Shown: one piece after another, positions 7,727 to 17,166 of the stretch
How positions within the stretch are numbered: position 1 is the stretch's first letter
Layout of the letters: each line of letters starts with the position of its first letter
NCBI GenBank assembly: GCA_041287365.1
Contig: JBEULL010000017.1
Span: forward strand, 62,001-126,000
Reading direction: 5' to 3'
DNA: 64,000 nucleotides
DNA from: JAQVIJ01 sp041287365
Lineage (GTDB): Bacteria > Desulfobacterota > Dissulfuribacteria > Dissulfuribacterales > DYLC01
The notes under the pieces: model-generated
Databases searched by the model: none
What the model saw: only the letters and a program-made list of their open reading frames with translations
What the model was told of the DNA's origin: nothing
Made by a program: the position numbers and the translations under genes

Positions 7727-8950
7727 CTATTGAGTCGGAATTACACATCGTGCAACCTCAGACTGTTCCTTTCTGACAGGAAGATACCACAAAAGGCCGT
7801 CGGTCATCATCAACAGCCCTGCTCCGATGAGGGCTGTGTTAAACAATGTGAATGTATTGAACCCGAAGTATGTTATAAGACCAATTCCAAGACTTGTAAA
7901 GGATATCCCTGTTCTGATAAAGGCAAGTCCTGTGCGAGCGCGAGCGTATATCGTTCGATAGCAGCCGGCGATTGTCCTCTGTCCTGCCAGGACGTTCCTC
8001 TCGCGGGCAAGATGTGTCCTCTCTCTGCTTGATGGGGACGGATACAAGATGGTGGAGTGCCCTGCGAGAAAATCACCGAGGCGGGCAAGCATCGTCTTTT
8101 TGATCGAAGGTGTTGTGCTCAACCCATCAATGAAATGATAATTTTCAAGAAAATGCAGGGTGGCGGCAGTTACCTCCACAAGTGTCTGATGTTCGGGTGG
8201 TTTCATACGGGTTTTTCTTATTTGTAGATAGCCTATCAGGCCGAATAGCCCCAGTAATCCACCGGCAATGATGAGCAGTATGTAAAAATAGAAGTTTATT
8301 TTTAGGTTATGGGCCTGCCTGAGGGTATTGGATATGGTTATAAGACCAAGTCCCCATCGCAGAAAGGCTAGATCCGTTCTTGCCTTTGCCATATCCGTTC
8401 GATAACATGCAAGTCTTGTGCGCCAGTGAGCCATGGTGTTTCGCCAATAGGCAAGCCCTGTCCTCTCGGTTCCTATGAGTGCACCCGGCGCTGCATGCAG
8501 GAAGTCTTGAATAAACCATGCAATATCTTCTTTAAGCGCCACCCACAATTCATATCTTCCAGCCTTGAGTATTGCGGATGCTTCCGCCACAATCTTTGGA
8601 TCACTTGGGTCATTTGTTGCTATTACAATTGTATCACCGTTTTTTATGACAGGAAACCATCTCAACATTTCAGGCCTTTTTTCATACAAGACTTGCAGTA
8701 ATTCAGGTGGGATGGGAATCTTTTCATCATATTCGACAAAAGGACAATGGTAGTAATTCGAAAGGGCCGTCAGCAGGGTGTGGCGGGGCAGGCCATATTC
8801 CTGAATCAGAATGGCCTCGATGTCGATTCCGCGAGCCTGGGCAGCGGTTGTTGCCGCCTGCAGCTCATCCTCTCTAATCAGATTGTCTTTGACGAGTGAG
8901 AGGAACCGTTCTACTGCTTTTGAGGAAAATTCATGTTGCAAAGGTTTCAT
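7727..8950 (-). CDS. MshEN-like domain fused to two DUF202-type membrane modules with heptad RT/LA ladders
   Basis: This is a 407-residue protein of unknown function. Residues about 10-150 resemble the GspE/PilB N-terminal (MshEN, T2SSE_N) fold, with an EYGLPRHTLLTALSNYY helix block, FVEYDEKIP, and a second half with FPVIKNGDTIVIATNDPSDP. Two DUF202/YidH-like modules follow, each preceded by a run of Arg-Thr or Arg-Asn pairs every seven residues. The first ladder is about 160-195 (ERTGLAYWRNTMAHWRTRLA and onward) with TM helices at about 195-245. The second is about 309-350 (ERTHLARERN, GQRTIAG, CYRTIYARARTGLAFIRTG) with two TM helices to about 390. The start at 8950 gives an ATGA overlap with the upstream gene; an upstream start at 9070 would lie inside that gene. 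Confidence 0.75.
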   Translation of the reverse strand: MKPLQHEFSSKAVERFLSLVKDNLIREDELQAATTAAQARGIDIEAILIQEYGLPRHTLLTALSNYYHCPFVEYDEKIPIPPELLQVLYEKRPEMLRWFPVIKNGDTIVIATNDPSDPKIVAEASAILKAGRYELWVALKEDIAWFIQDFLHAAPGALIGTERTGLAYWRNTMAHWRTRLACYRTDMAKARTDLAFLRWGLGLITISNTLRQAHNLKINFYFYILLIIAGGLLGLFGLIGYLQIRKTRMKPPEHQTLVEVTAATLHFLENYHFIDGLSTTPSIKKTMLARLGDFLAGHSTILYPSPSSRERTHLARERNVLAGQRTIAGCYRTIYARARTGLAFIRTGISFTSLGIGLITYFGFNTFTLFNTALIGAGLLMMTDGLLWYLPVRKEQSEVARCVIPTQ

Positions 8951-10599
8951 TGCTGGAATACCGTTTTGCTCCAAAATCTGGCAGGAGTGCCATAATCTGC
9001 CAGGGTTATCTCCATATCTCCAAAACAATACGGTAAGGTTTTCCTTATTCTTTCGGCAGGGAGATGCCAATAAAGTCCGTCTGCGATAGCGATAACACCA
9101 ATGATCAGCAGGAAAAGATTAAATATCGTCCATCCAAGGCTGGCTGTGCCGAAATACACCATAAGTCCTGCTCCAACTGATGCGATGCTCATGCCTGTCC
9201 TGATGAAGGCAAGTCCTGTTCGTGAACGCGCCATAACAGTTCGTAATCTTGCCATGACCCCCCTTCTGTCTGCAAGAAGCGTCCTTTCCAGTGCAAGACC
9301 CGTGGTAGCCCATATGCCGGGAGAATGAGATGGTTTTACAGAAGGAATGGAGATATACCGTGCGGAACCGCTCTCAACTATATTGTTTTCTTTCAAAGCA
9401 GGCAGAGGAAAGACGAAGTCCCAGATAGTTGTTTTGCCGCCGGCCTTTTTAAACGATTCAAAGGCATCCATTCCTGCCTTTCGACCTGGGAAATACCAGT
9501 AAAACCCTTCCATAATCATTATGGAACCAATGAATATCAAGGCAAAATCCAGCATAGTCCAGGGACCGGCATGAAACTGCCTGAAGAGAGCTATTCCAAG
9601 CCCGATAAATGCTATGCCTGTTCGTGCAAAGGCAAGCCCTGTGCGTGCCCTTGCCATGATAGTCCTGTAGCACGCAAGTACGGTGCGTTCCTCAGCCATA
9701 TCGGTGCGGTCACTGGCCAAAAATCTGCGTCTCATTACAGGTGAAAGGTTATTCCATTTGACCCTGAGCTTGTCTGCCCCAGGGACAGGGCCGGTGCGTT
9801 TGAAGACCGGCTCATTTTCCACATTTGATACCTCAAGGAATGTCGTGCCCCACGTGGGTTCAGTGCCTGAACAGGCAGGCATGGTCTTTCCGGTATTGCG
9901 GGCGCCTACGTGCCACTTTATACCGTCTATCACCATTATGACGCCTGCAACGAGCAGCGGCAGTTCCAGAATCAACAGATAGCCGATGCCGAATATCCTG
10001 AAAAGTGTCAGACTGATGACGATGGATGCTATGCCTGTTCTGAGAAACGCAAGCCCTGTTCTTCCACGCGCAAGCGATGTCCGGTAACAGGAAAGATACG
10101 AGCGTCTGTTAGCAAGAAAGGTCCTGACCTTCGCCAGGGGAGTCCTACCTGCGGGTTGTGAAAATCCTGGATTTACGTCAAAGCTGTTTTCTATGATGCG
10201 TATGAGATCGGATGGCAACGCTATCAATATGTCAAGATTTTCGACACCGAGCGTCTGTTTGATTTCCGCAATAACAGAGTTACGTTCGGGGTTGTATATA
10301 ACAATCTTTGCCGTATTTTCCTTAATTTCGAGCGGAAACCACAGTGCCTTTTTATGCATTTCCATATTGAGATGAATGGTAATGAAGTAGGATGCAGTAA
10401 TTTTCTCATCATACTCAACAAATGGATATCCATAATATTCTGTCAGAGCAAACAGTATTTCGTGCTTTGGTATGCCATATTCAAGCAGCAGTTCTTCAGG
10501 ATATCTATTTGACCTGTTTGCTTCTTGCATAAGAAAATTCAGTTTATTCGAAGTGATGAATTGTCTTGCAACGAGTCTTGCAAATTTTTGCACAGTCAT
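8947..10599 (-). CDS. MshEN-like domain fused to three DUF202-type membrane modules with heptad RT/LA ladders
   Basis: This 550-residue paralogue of the downstream protein has one more module. Residues about 12-140 form the MshEN/T2SSE_N-like domain (PEELLLEYGIPKHEILFAL, FVEYDEKI, LWFPLEIKENTAKIVIYNPE). Ladders of heptads of the form xxRTxLA lie at about 152-190, 290-330 and 434-470. Each runs into a DUF202 hairpin containing TGLAFxRTGIA and ending in a conserved DGxxWH or EGFYWY signature. Classical DUF202 proteins are short, with only about two such Arg heptads per module. MshEN domains of other proteins bind c-di-GMP or contact secretion platforms, so a ligand-sensing membrane protein is possible. 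No function is known to me. The ATG at 10599 has ggag 13 nt upstream; the comM stop is 16 bp upstream. Confidence 0.75.
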   Translation of the reverse strand: MTVQKFARLVARQFITSNKLNFLMQEANRSNRYPEELLLEYGIPKHEILFALTEYYGYPFVEYDEKITASYFITIHLNMEMHKKALWFPLEIKENTAKIVIYNPERNSVIAEIKQTLGVENLDILIALPSDLIRIIENSFDVNPGFSQPAGRTPLAKVRTFLANRRSYLSCYRTSLARGRTGLAFLRTGIASIVISLTLFRIFGIGYLLILELPLLVAGVIMVIDGIKWHVGARNTGKTMPACSGTEPTWGTTFLEVSNVENEPVFKRTGPVPGADKLRVKWNNLSPVMRRRFLASDRTDMAEERTVLACYRTIMARARTGLAFARTGIAFIGLGIALFRQFHAGPWTMLDFALIFIGSIMIMEGFYWYFPGRKAGMDAFESFKKAGGKTTIWDFVFPLPALKENNIVESGSARYISIPSVKPSHSPGIWATTGLALERTLLADRRGVMARLRTVMARSRTGLAFIRTGMSIASVGAGLMVYFGTASLGWTIFNLFLLIIGVIAIADGLYWHLPAERIRKTLPYCFGDMEITLADYGTPARFWSKTVFQQ

Positions 10600-10615
10600 T
10601 TGTCAACAAGCTCCA

Positions 10616-12142
10616 TCAGTTTTTTTGTCGATCCCAGCTCCTGTACTGTACTGCCTCAGCGATGTGTTTGATCTGAATAATAGGGGAATTTTGCAGGTCT
10701 GCTATGGTGCGGGCTATCTTTAGAATGCGGTGATATGCACGGGCGCTCATGCCCAATTTGGCTGCTGCCTGTTCCAGAAAACCCTGTGATCCCTTGTCCA
10801 ATGCACAGTATTTACGAATCTCTCTGGCGGACATCTGGGCATTACAGTGAATGTGCGTGCCCTGAAAGCGCTGGCTCTGGATATTTCTTGCCTGGCTCAC
10901 CCGTTCTCGAATGGTTGCTGATGGTTCCCCCCGTCTGGCCTGAGACAGCTCCTGATGCGGCACTGCCGGTACCTCGATGTGGAGATCGATGCGGTCCAGA
11001 AGCGGGCCTGAGATGCGGCTCCTATAGCGACTGATCTGGTTGGGATGGCAGGTGCAGGCGTGCCGCGTGTCCCCGAAGTGACCGCAGGGGCAGGGGTTCT
11101 GTGCGCACACAAGCATGGCACGAGCAGGAAATGTGATGCTGACGATGGCACGTGATAAGGTGACCTGTCCATCTTCCAGCGGTTGCCGCAGGGCCTCCAG
11201 CGTGTCCTTACGAAACTCCGGAAGCTCATCCAAAAAAAGCACTCCATTGTGTGCCAAACTCACCTGACCCGGCCTTGGGATGCTTCCTCCACCGATGAGT
11301 CCTGGCTCTGAGATGGTGTGATGCGGGGCGCAAAACGGCCTGGTAAAGATGATGGGCTGATCCTTGGGCAGAAGCCCTGCCACACTGTAAATACAGGTAG
11401 TCTCCAATGCCTCTTCAAATGTGAGTGGAGGTAGAATGGATGGCAGGCGCCTTGCCAACATGGTCTTACCCGAACCTGGTGGGCCTGTCATGAGCACATT
11501 GTGTCCACCTGCTGCGGTGATCTCCATGGCGCGTTTGGCCTGTTCCTGGCCCACCACATCCTCGAAGTCGTCGAGAGGAAGCTGCTGTCTGGCTATGTTC
11601 TCTAAATTGGCCGTTGCCGGCGCGATGGTGGTGGAGCCCAACAGAAATTCCACCAACTGGGAAAGGTGGCCCACAGGATATACGGTCATATCCTTTACCA
11701 CTGCGGCCTCGCCCGCATTCTCTTCGGGCGTCAACATGGCCTTTATATTCCAGTTGCGTGCCGCCAATGTAATGGGCAGGGTGCCGCGTGTGGACTTGAT
11801 GGCGCCGTTCAGGGAAAGCTCGCCCAAAAGCAGCAGATCTTGAATGCATTCCTGCGGCAGGATTCCCTGGGCACACAGGATGGCCGCGGCTATGGGAAGG
11901 TCCAGACCTGCCCCTTCCTTCTTCAGGTCAGCAGGCGCTAAGTTCAGGGTGATGCGCTGAGTTGGGAATGGATAGCCACAGTTTTTGATGGCGGCCTTCA
12001 CTCGCTCACGGCTTTCCTTGACTGCTGCCTCTGGAAGCCCCACAATATTGAAGGCAGGAAGGCCAGGGGATACATCTATCTCCACCGTGACCGGAAATGC
12101 CTGAATACCGATTACAACCGCTGTTCGAGAATAGGCTAACAT
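10616..12142 (-). CDS. comM: ComM/YifB-family AAA+ ATPase (Mg chelatase-like)
   Basis: This is a 508-residue protein of normal length. The N-terminal ChlI-like domain (about 1-165) has VEIDVSPGLPAFNIVGLPEAAVKESRERV in consecutive blocks. The AAA+ core has Walker A GPPGSGKTMLARRLP, the sensor and Walker B region VLFLDELPEF, and the RSRISGPLLDRIDLH arginine segment. The C-terminal helical lid has ARAYHRILKIARTIADL. ComM is a hexameric helicase that extends branch migration during integration of transformed DNA; its role in non-competent bacteria is less certain. It is 9 bp downstream of proA and co-directional with the whole rplM-to-response-regulator run. Confidence 0.93.
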   Translation of the reverse strand: MLAYSRTAVVIGIQAFPVTVEIDVSPGLPAFNIVGLPEAAVKESRERVKAAIKNCGYPFPTQRITLNLAPADLKKEGAGLDLPIAAAILCAQGILPQECIQDLLLLGELSLNGAIKSTRGTLPITLAARNWNIKAMLTPEENAGEAAVVKDMTVYPVGHLSQLVEFLLGSTTIAPATANLENIARQQLPLDDFEDVVGQEQAKRAMEITAAGGHNVLMTGPPGSGKTMLARRLPSILPPLTFEEALETTCIYSVAGLLPKDQPIIFTRPFCAPHHTISEPGLIGGGSIPRPGQVSLAHNGVLFLDELPEFRKDTLEALRQPLEDGQVTLSRAIVSITFPARAMLVCAQNPCPCGHFGDTRHACTCHPNQISRYRSRISGPLLDRIDLHIEVPAVPHQELSQARRGEPSATIRERVSQARNIQSQRFQGTHIHCNAQMSAREIRKYCALDKGSQGFLEQAAAKLGMSARAYHRILKIARTIADLQNSPIIQIKHIAEAVQYRSWDRQKN

Positions 12143-12151
12143 GTCCTGAGA

Positions 12152-13411
12152 TTAGGTTCGAATCTGGCCATTCCCATAGGCTATGAATTTAGTTGTGGTG
12201 AGCTCCTCCAATCCCATGGGCCCATAGGCATGGAGCTTGGATGTGCTGATGCCAATTTCTGCTCCGAGACCGAGTTCTCCGCCGTCGTTGAAACGGGTGG
12301 ATGCGTTTACAAGCACCAAGGATGCGTCCACCTCTTTGATAAAGCGTTGGGCATTGCCGTAATCCCTTGTCACTATGGCCTCTGTGTGGTTGGAACCATA
12401 TCGGGTGATGTATTCCATGGCCTCATCCATATCCTTTACCACCTTGATTACCACCTTGAGCTCCAAAAATTCTGTCCCCCAGTCCGAATCCTGGGCAGGC
12501 TGAATCTTTGAGGAGGTGGCACAGGCCCTGGGGCAGCCCAGCATCACAACCCCTGCACTGGCAAAGGCATCTGCCATACGCGGCAGAAATGCCTTTGCTA
12601 CGGCCTCGTGCACCAGCAGTCCTTCCATGGCGTTACATACTCCGGGTCTTTGCACCTTGGCATTCATGCAGATGGTCTCAGCCATGTCTGTATCAGCGGA
12701 GGCATCCACAAACACATGGCAGACTCCTTTATAGTGCTTAAGCACTGGAATCCTTGAATTTTCGGCCACAAAACGAATGAGCCCCTCTCCTCCCCTTGGA
12801 ATCACCAGGTCTATCAGCTCATCCAACTTCAGAAGGTGCGTAAGTACCTCTCGTTCTGTGGTGGGCACCACCTGGACGGCGTCGGTGGCAGCGCCGTTTT
12901 TGGCCAGGGCCTTGTGCAGTATCTCTGCCAGTGCCATGTTGGAGTGCAGGGCATCGGAGCCACCCCGAAGGATCACGGCGTTTCCTGCCTTGAGGCACAG
13001 GCCGGCGGCATCAATGGTGACATTGGGCCTGGATTCGTAGATCATGAGGATTACGCCCAGTGGAATGCGGATGCGGCCCACCTGCAGGTCGTTGGGCCTG
13101 CGCCACATTCTGGTGATCTCACCCACGGGATCTGGAAGCATTGCTACCTCTTTGAGGCCGTTTACCATGCTGTTTATCACCTTGTCTGACAGGGTAAGCC
13201 TGTCGATGAAGGCAGCACTCATACCCTTTTCACGGGCCTTCTCCAGGTCTTTGGTATTTTCTTGCTGCAAGAATGCCTTAGCAGCCAGAATTTCTTCCGC
13301 TGTGTCCAGAAGTATTTGATTTTTGACCTTTGTGGAAAGATTTGTCATGCTTTTGGCGGCCTTTTTGGCCTTTTGACCGATTTCTTGAGTCAATCTTTCA
13401 AATTCGCTCAT
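12152..13411 (-). CDS. proA: Gamma-glutamyl phosphate reductase
   Basis: This enzyme makes glutamate-5-semialdehyde by NADPH-dependent reduction of gamma-glutamyl phosphate, the second step of proline synthesis. It belongs to the aldehyde dehydrogenase superfamily. Visible features are the PLGVILMIYESRPNVT N-terminal block, VIPRGGEGLIRFV, the catalytic Cys in KVQRPGVCNAMEGLLVH, and the C-terminal TSKLHAYGPMGLEELTT. I chose ATG 13411 (419 aa) because ggag sits at a good distance and MSEFERL begins the conserved region; the upstream in-frame ATG at 13450 overlaps proB. The proB-proA order is coupled in the same direction. Confidence 0.95.
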   Translation of the reverse strand: MSEFERLTQEIGQKAKKAAKSMTNLSTKVKNQILLDTAEEILAAKAFLQQENTKDLEKAREKGMSAAFIDRLTLSDKVINSMVNGLKEVAMLPDPVGEITRMWRRPNDLQVGRIRIPLGVILMIYESRPNVTIDAAGLCLKAGNAVILRGGSDALHSNMALAEILHKALAKNGAATDAVQVVPTTEREVLTHLLKLDELIDLVIPRGGEGLIRFVAENSRIPVLKHYKGVCHVFVDASADTDMAETICMNAKVQRPGVCNAMEGLLVHEAVAKAFLPRMADAFASAGVVMLGCPRACATSSKIQPAQDSDWGTEFLELKVVIKVVKDMDEAMEYITRYGSNHTEAIVTRDYGNAQRFIKEVDASLVLVNASTRFNDGGELGLGAEIGISTSKLHAYGPMGLEELTTTKFIAYGNGQIRT

Positions 13412-13440
13412 ATCGTTCTCCTTAAATAGATAGTCATTAC

Positions 13441-14598
13441 CTATTCCCATACCACCAGATTATCCCTGTGAATCGCCTCATCAAGTGAATTATTCAAAAT
13501 ACTGCACACGGTTTCGCTGGTGCAGCCGATGACTTTCTGGAGTTCGTTTGAGCCGTAGTTTGTGATCCCTATGGCTATTTCCTTGCCGTTTAGGTCGGTG
13601 CATGAAATGCAGCTTCCTCCCTTGAATTTCCCTTCCACAGCCTTGATGCCCACGGCGAGCAGGCTCTTTTTGCCCTGAGTGATGGCCTTTACAGCGCCGT
13701 CATCGAGAACGAGTTTGCCTTCACGGGGCAGGGTGAAGGCGATCCATGGCTTTTTCCCGTGAATTCTGCGCTTGGCTGCATGGAAGAGGGTGCCGATGAC
13801 CTCTCCGTCCATGAGGCGCAGAAGCACGTTAGGGATACGACCTCCTGCAACTATCATGGGGATACCGCATGAAGTGGCCATGCGGGCTGCATGTAATTTG
13901 GATTTCATACCTCCGCGGCCTGCTCGACCTGGGCTGTCGCCGGCCATTCCCATGGTGGATTCATCGATAACCGGCACATCGTGAAGCAGCCGGGCCTTCG
14001 GGTTTTCTCTGGGATCGCTGTCATAGAGGCCGTCGATATCGCTCAGGCATATGAGCATCTCGGCTTCCACTAAATTCAGGACCAGGACAGAGAGTTGGTC
14101 GTTGTCGGTGAACTGCAGTTCCTCTGTGGCAACCGTATCGTTTTCATTGATGATAGGGAGCACACTCCATTCCAGCAGGGTTTGTAGGGTGTTTTTGACA
14201 TTGTTGTAGCGATCTCTTTCGATAAGGCCGTCCCTTGTCAACAAGACCTGGGCTACCGGTATATCGTATTCAGACAATGCGGCGGCATATGCCTGCATCA
14301 GGATGCCTTGTCCCACTGCCGCCAGGGCCTGTTTGGCCTTGACGGTCTTGAGTTTGGCCTTGGAAGGGAGGCGTCCACGGCCGGCTGCCACTGCACCTGA
14401 AGAGACCAGTGTGATCTCCAGACCGTGGCTGCGCAACTCTGCGAGCTGGGCCACGAGATGATTCAGGCGATCGATGGCTAAGCCGTTTTTGTCGGTGAGC
14501 ACAGCACTTCCCACCTTAACCACGAGCCTTTTGATGCTTTTGAGGTCTCGCTTGTTGCGTTTTTCTTCTTTTAGGGTGTCATGGAGATGGTTTTGCAT
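13441..14598 (-). CDS. proB: Glutamate 5-kinase with C-terminal PUA domain
   Basis: This enzyme phosphorylates glutamate, the first and feedback-controlled step of proline synthesis. The amino-acid-kinase fold shows RLVVKVGSAVLTD near residue 25, TLVSSGAVAAGRGRL, PIINENDTVA, DNDQLSVLVLNL and GRGGMKSKLHAARMA. A PUA domain follows at about residues 290-370 with the short block DLNGKEIAIGITNYGS, as in E. coli ProB. At 385 residues it is slightly longer than usual because of about 20 extra N-terminal residues. The start codon overlaps the obgE 3' end by 20 bp, and no strong ribosome binding site is visible, so a later start is possible. Confidence 0.94.
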   Translation of the reverse strand: MQNHLHDTLKEEKRNKRDLKSIKRLVVKVGSAVLTDKNGLAIDRLNHLVAQLAELRSHGLEITLVSSGAVAAGRGRLPSKAKLKTVKAKQALAAVGQGILMQAYAAALSEYDIPVAQVLLTRDGLIERDRYNNVKNTLQTLLEWSVLPIINENDTVATEELQFTDNDQLSVLVLNLVEAEMLICLSDIDGLYDSDPRENPKARLLHDVPVIDESTMGMAGDSPGRAGRGGMKSKLHAARMATSCGIPMIVAGGRIPNVLLRLMDGEVIGTLFHAAKRRIHGKKPWIAFTLPREGKLVLDDGAVKAITQGKKSLLAVGIKAVEGKFKGGSCISCTDLNGKEIAIGITNYGSNELQKVIGCTSETVCSILNNSLDEAIHRDNLVVWE

Positions 14599-15670
14599 AT
14601 GTTTGTAATTCGGAGTACTTCATTTTTGTATTGGAATCGAATAAATCAGCCACATATTCCATCAATATCACTTGAATAGCCTTCAGTAATTCCGTGAGAT
14701 TTTCATGAGTGGCTGCGGATATGCAGACTATATTTGCAGAAGATGATGTGCACTGAGGCAGTCTTTTTATGGCATCCAGTCGTTCCTGTAATTCTTCCTT
14801 AGATGGAATATCTATCTTATTTAATGCGATCAAAAACGGTTTTTGAGTGATGGAAGTGCTGTAGCGTTGGTCAAATTGTTTCAGTTCTTTCCAGACAGTG
14901 AGAAATGCCCTGCAAGGGTCTTCATCGGAGACATCCACTACAAACAGCAGCACCTTGGTGCGCTCTATGTGCCGCAAAAATTCGATGCCCATGCCTGTTC
15001 CTGTATGCGCCCCTTCGATGAGGCCCGGAATGTCGGCGATTACAAAGGAACGGTCGTCTCCCAGGTCAACCACGCCAAGTTGAGGCACCAGAGTGGTGAA
15101 TGGATAGTTTGCTATCTTGGGCTTAGCTGAGGTCAACACCGAAAGCAGGGTGGATTTCCCTGCATTGGGCATGCCCACCAACCCTACATCCGCGAGGAGC
15201 TTCAGCTCCAACAGCAGATGCCTTTCTTCGCCGGGCAGGCCCGGCTGGGCATAGCGAGGGGCCTGGCGCGTGGGGCTTACGAAATGGGAGTTACCAAGCC
15301 CCCCTTTGCCGCCCTTGGCAGCTACCCACTCTTCATTCGGCTGTGTGAGGTCAGCGAGCACGGCTCCTGTGTCATTGTCCTTGACCTCGGTGCCTGGTGG
15401 AACGAGTATGACCAAATCCTTTCCGCTTTTGCCATGCCTGTTGGCCCTCATGCCAGGCGAACCGTTTGGGGCACGATAGATGCGTTTTTTTCTAAAGGAG
15501 GAGAGTGTGTTGAGATTGGAATCCACTTTTAGAATGACATTCCCTCCGTCGCCTCCGTCGCCTCCATCAGGGCCGCCTTTGGGAACGAATTTTTCATGCC
15601 GGAAGCTGACACAGCCCCTGCCGCCGTCACCGGCCATTATATGTATTTCTACTTTATCTACAAAGTTCAT
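14579..15670 (-). CDS. obgE: Obg family GTPase, ribosome assembly and stress control
   Basis: The Gly-rich Obg domain at residues 1-158 has GDGGRGCVSFRHEKFVPKGG, then PDGGDGGDGGNVI. The G domain begins at about 160 with GMPNAGKSTLL (G1), NYPFTTLVPQLG (G2), DIPGLIEGAHTGTGMG (G3), NKIDIP (G4) and CISAATHENL (G5). At 363 residues the protein is close to normal and has no long OCT domain. Obg GTPases bind the 50S subunit and ppGpp. The obgE-proBA clustering is common in Gram-positives and deltaproteobacteria. Confidence 0.96.
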   Translation of the reverse strand: MNFVDKVEIHIMAGDGGRGCVSFRHEKFVPKGGPDGGDGGDGGNVILKVDSNLNTLSSFRKKRIYRAPNGSPGMRANRHGKSGKDLVILVPPGTEVKDNDTGAVLADLTQPNEEWVAAKGGKGGLGNSHFVSPTRQAPRYAQPGLPGEERHLLLELKLLADVGLVGMPNAGKSTLLSVLTSAKPKIANYPFTTLVPQLGVVDLGDDRSFVIADIPGLIEGAHTGTGMGIEFLRHIERTKVLLFVVDVSDEDPCRAFLTVWKELKQFDQRYSTSITQKPFLIALNKIDIPSKEELQERLDAIKRLPQCTSSSANIVCISAATHENLTELLKAIQVILMEYVADLFDSNTKMKYSELQTYAKPSP

Positions 15671-15712
15671 TGATTGCCTTTATGACTGTAATAGCCATTT
15701 GATGTGCGAATT

Positions 15713-17089
15713 CTATTTATTATAGTGTGTGGCCAGCTTGCTATGCTGCCTGGAATAGCTGAAATATACGATCAGTCCGATTATCAGCCAGATGAGAAAG
15801 CGCAGCCAGGTGATTAACGGCAGGCTGACCATCAGGTAGATGCAGAAGCCCATGCCCAGCAGAGGAATCAGAGGGCTGAAGGGTGTTTTGAACGGTCTGT
15901 TCAGTTCTGGTTGTTTGTAGCGAAGTATAATGACTCCGGCACATACCAGCACAAATGCTGCCAGTGTGCCGATGTTGACCAGTTCCGCCACATGCCCTAT
16001 GGGTGTAAAGCCTGCGATGGCGGCCATGATAGCTCCGCTTGTAAGAATGATGCGCACAGGGGTTTGAGTGGTCTCGTTGACTCGTGCAAATACGGGCGGC
16101 AGGAGTCCATCACGGGACATGGCCAGAAAGATGCGGGTCAATGCGTAATACAGCACCAGCATCACGGTGGTAAGGCCTGCAATGGCGCCAGCAGCTATGA
16201 CAGCCGATGCCCAGCGGTGACCGATGCGCAGCATTGCATCGGCTACGGGTGATGGCACATTTAATGTGGTATAGGGCACTATGCCGGTCAGAATTCCCGA
16301 TACCACAATATAGAGGAGAGTGCAGACGGCCAAAGAGATCACTATGCCTATGGGAAGGTCTCTTTGAGGGTTTACCGCCTCTTCCGCTGCGGTGGAGACC
16401 GCATCGAAGCCGATATATGCAAAGAAGATGATGGCAGCTCCTGCCGCAACACCATTCCAACCAAACGGCATGAATGGTGTCCAGTTCTCCATTTTGAAGC
16501 TCCCTGCCGCTACTACGATAAATAGTAATATGGCCAATACCTTAACCACCACCATGACGGCATTGAATCTTACACTCATCTGTACACCGATGGAGAGTAA
16601 TGTTGCGAGAAAAAGAATAATCAATACAGCCGGCAGATTGACCATGCCTCCTTCGGCTGGTGATAGGGTCAGCAACCGAGGCAGGCCGAATCCAATGGCT
16701 GTAAGGGCGTTGTTGACATAGCCCGACCAGCCAATGGCTACGGCAGGAGTGGCGACTCCATACTCCAGAATCAGGTCCCAGCCGATTATCCAGGCTATAA
16801 TCTCTCCAAGCCCTGCATAGGCATAGCCGTAGGCGCTGCCGCAGCCTCCGATGGCCGCAGCCAGTTCAGCATAGGCAAGGGCGGTGAATGCGCACGCAAA
16901 ACCGGATATCATATAGGAAAGCATTATGGCAGGCCCTGCCTTTGTGGCAGCGGCAACACCTGTCAGCACGAAGATGCCTGCACCGATGATGGCGCCGATA
17001 CCCATCAGAGTGAGGTCTGTGGCGCTCAAGCAGCGTTTCAGTCTGGAGACGCTATGCTCTGTAACGGGTTTTTTGCGTAGTAATTCCAC
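15713..17089 (-). CDS. APC-superfamily amino acid permease (cationic amino acid transporter-like)
   Basis: This is an integral membrane protein with about 12-13 TM helices. The hallmark N-terminal segment is LMGIGAIIGAGIFVLTG in TM1, followed by PAIMLSYMISGFACAFTALAYAELA, split here into TM2 and TM3. The central IIFFAYIGFDAVSTAAEEAVNPQRDLP block is typical of the CAT/YfnA branch, whose members exchange or import amino acids. I chose the GTG at 17089 because ggagg precedes it; the longer frame to 17155 adds unconserved residues. The exact substrate cannot be inferred, although proBA is next to it. Confidence 0.88.
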   Translation of the reverse strand: MELLRKKPVTEHSVSRLKRCLSATDLTLMGIGAIIGAGIFVLTGVAAATKAGPAIMLSYMISGFACAFTALAYAELAAAIGGCGSAYGYAYAGLGEIIAWIIGWDLILEYGVATPAVAIGWSGYVNNALTAIGFGLPRLLTLSPAEGGMVNLPAVLIILFLATLLSIGVQMSVRFNAVMVVVKVLAILLFIVVAAGSFKMENWTPFMPFGWNGVAAGAAIIFFAYIGFDAVSTAAEEAVNPQRDLPIGIVISLAVCTLLYIVVSGILTGIVPYTTLNVPSPVADAMLRIGHRWASAVIAAGAIAGLTTVMLVLYYALTRIFLAMSRDGLLPPVFARVNETTQTPVRIILTSGAIMAAIAGFTPIGHVAELVNIGTLAAFVLVCAGVIILRYKQPELNRPFKTPFSPLIPLLGMGFCIYLMVSLPLITWLRFLIWLIIGLIVYFSYSRQHSKLATHYNK

Positions 17090-17166
17090 CTCTCCTCCCT
17101 TTTTATAAATATTGCAGGGGGTACCTGTGTGTCCTTTTTGCCGTGGCAGACACATAGGTTTTGTCC

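Noticed and set aside
13412..13450. Longer N-terminus for ProA from ATG 13450
   Set aside because: It overlaps proB and has no ribosome binding site; ATG 13411 has ggag at good spacing.
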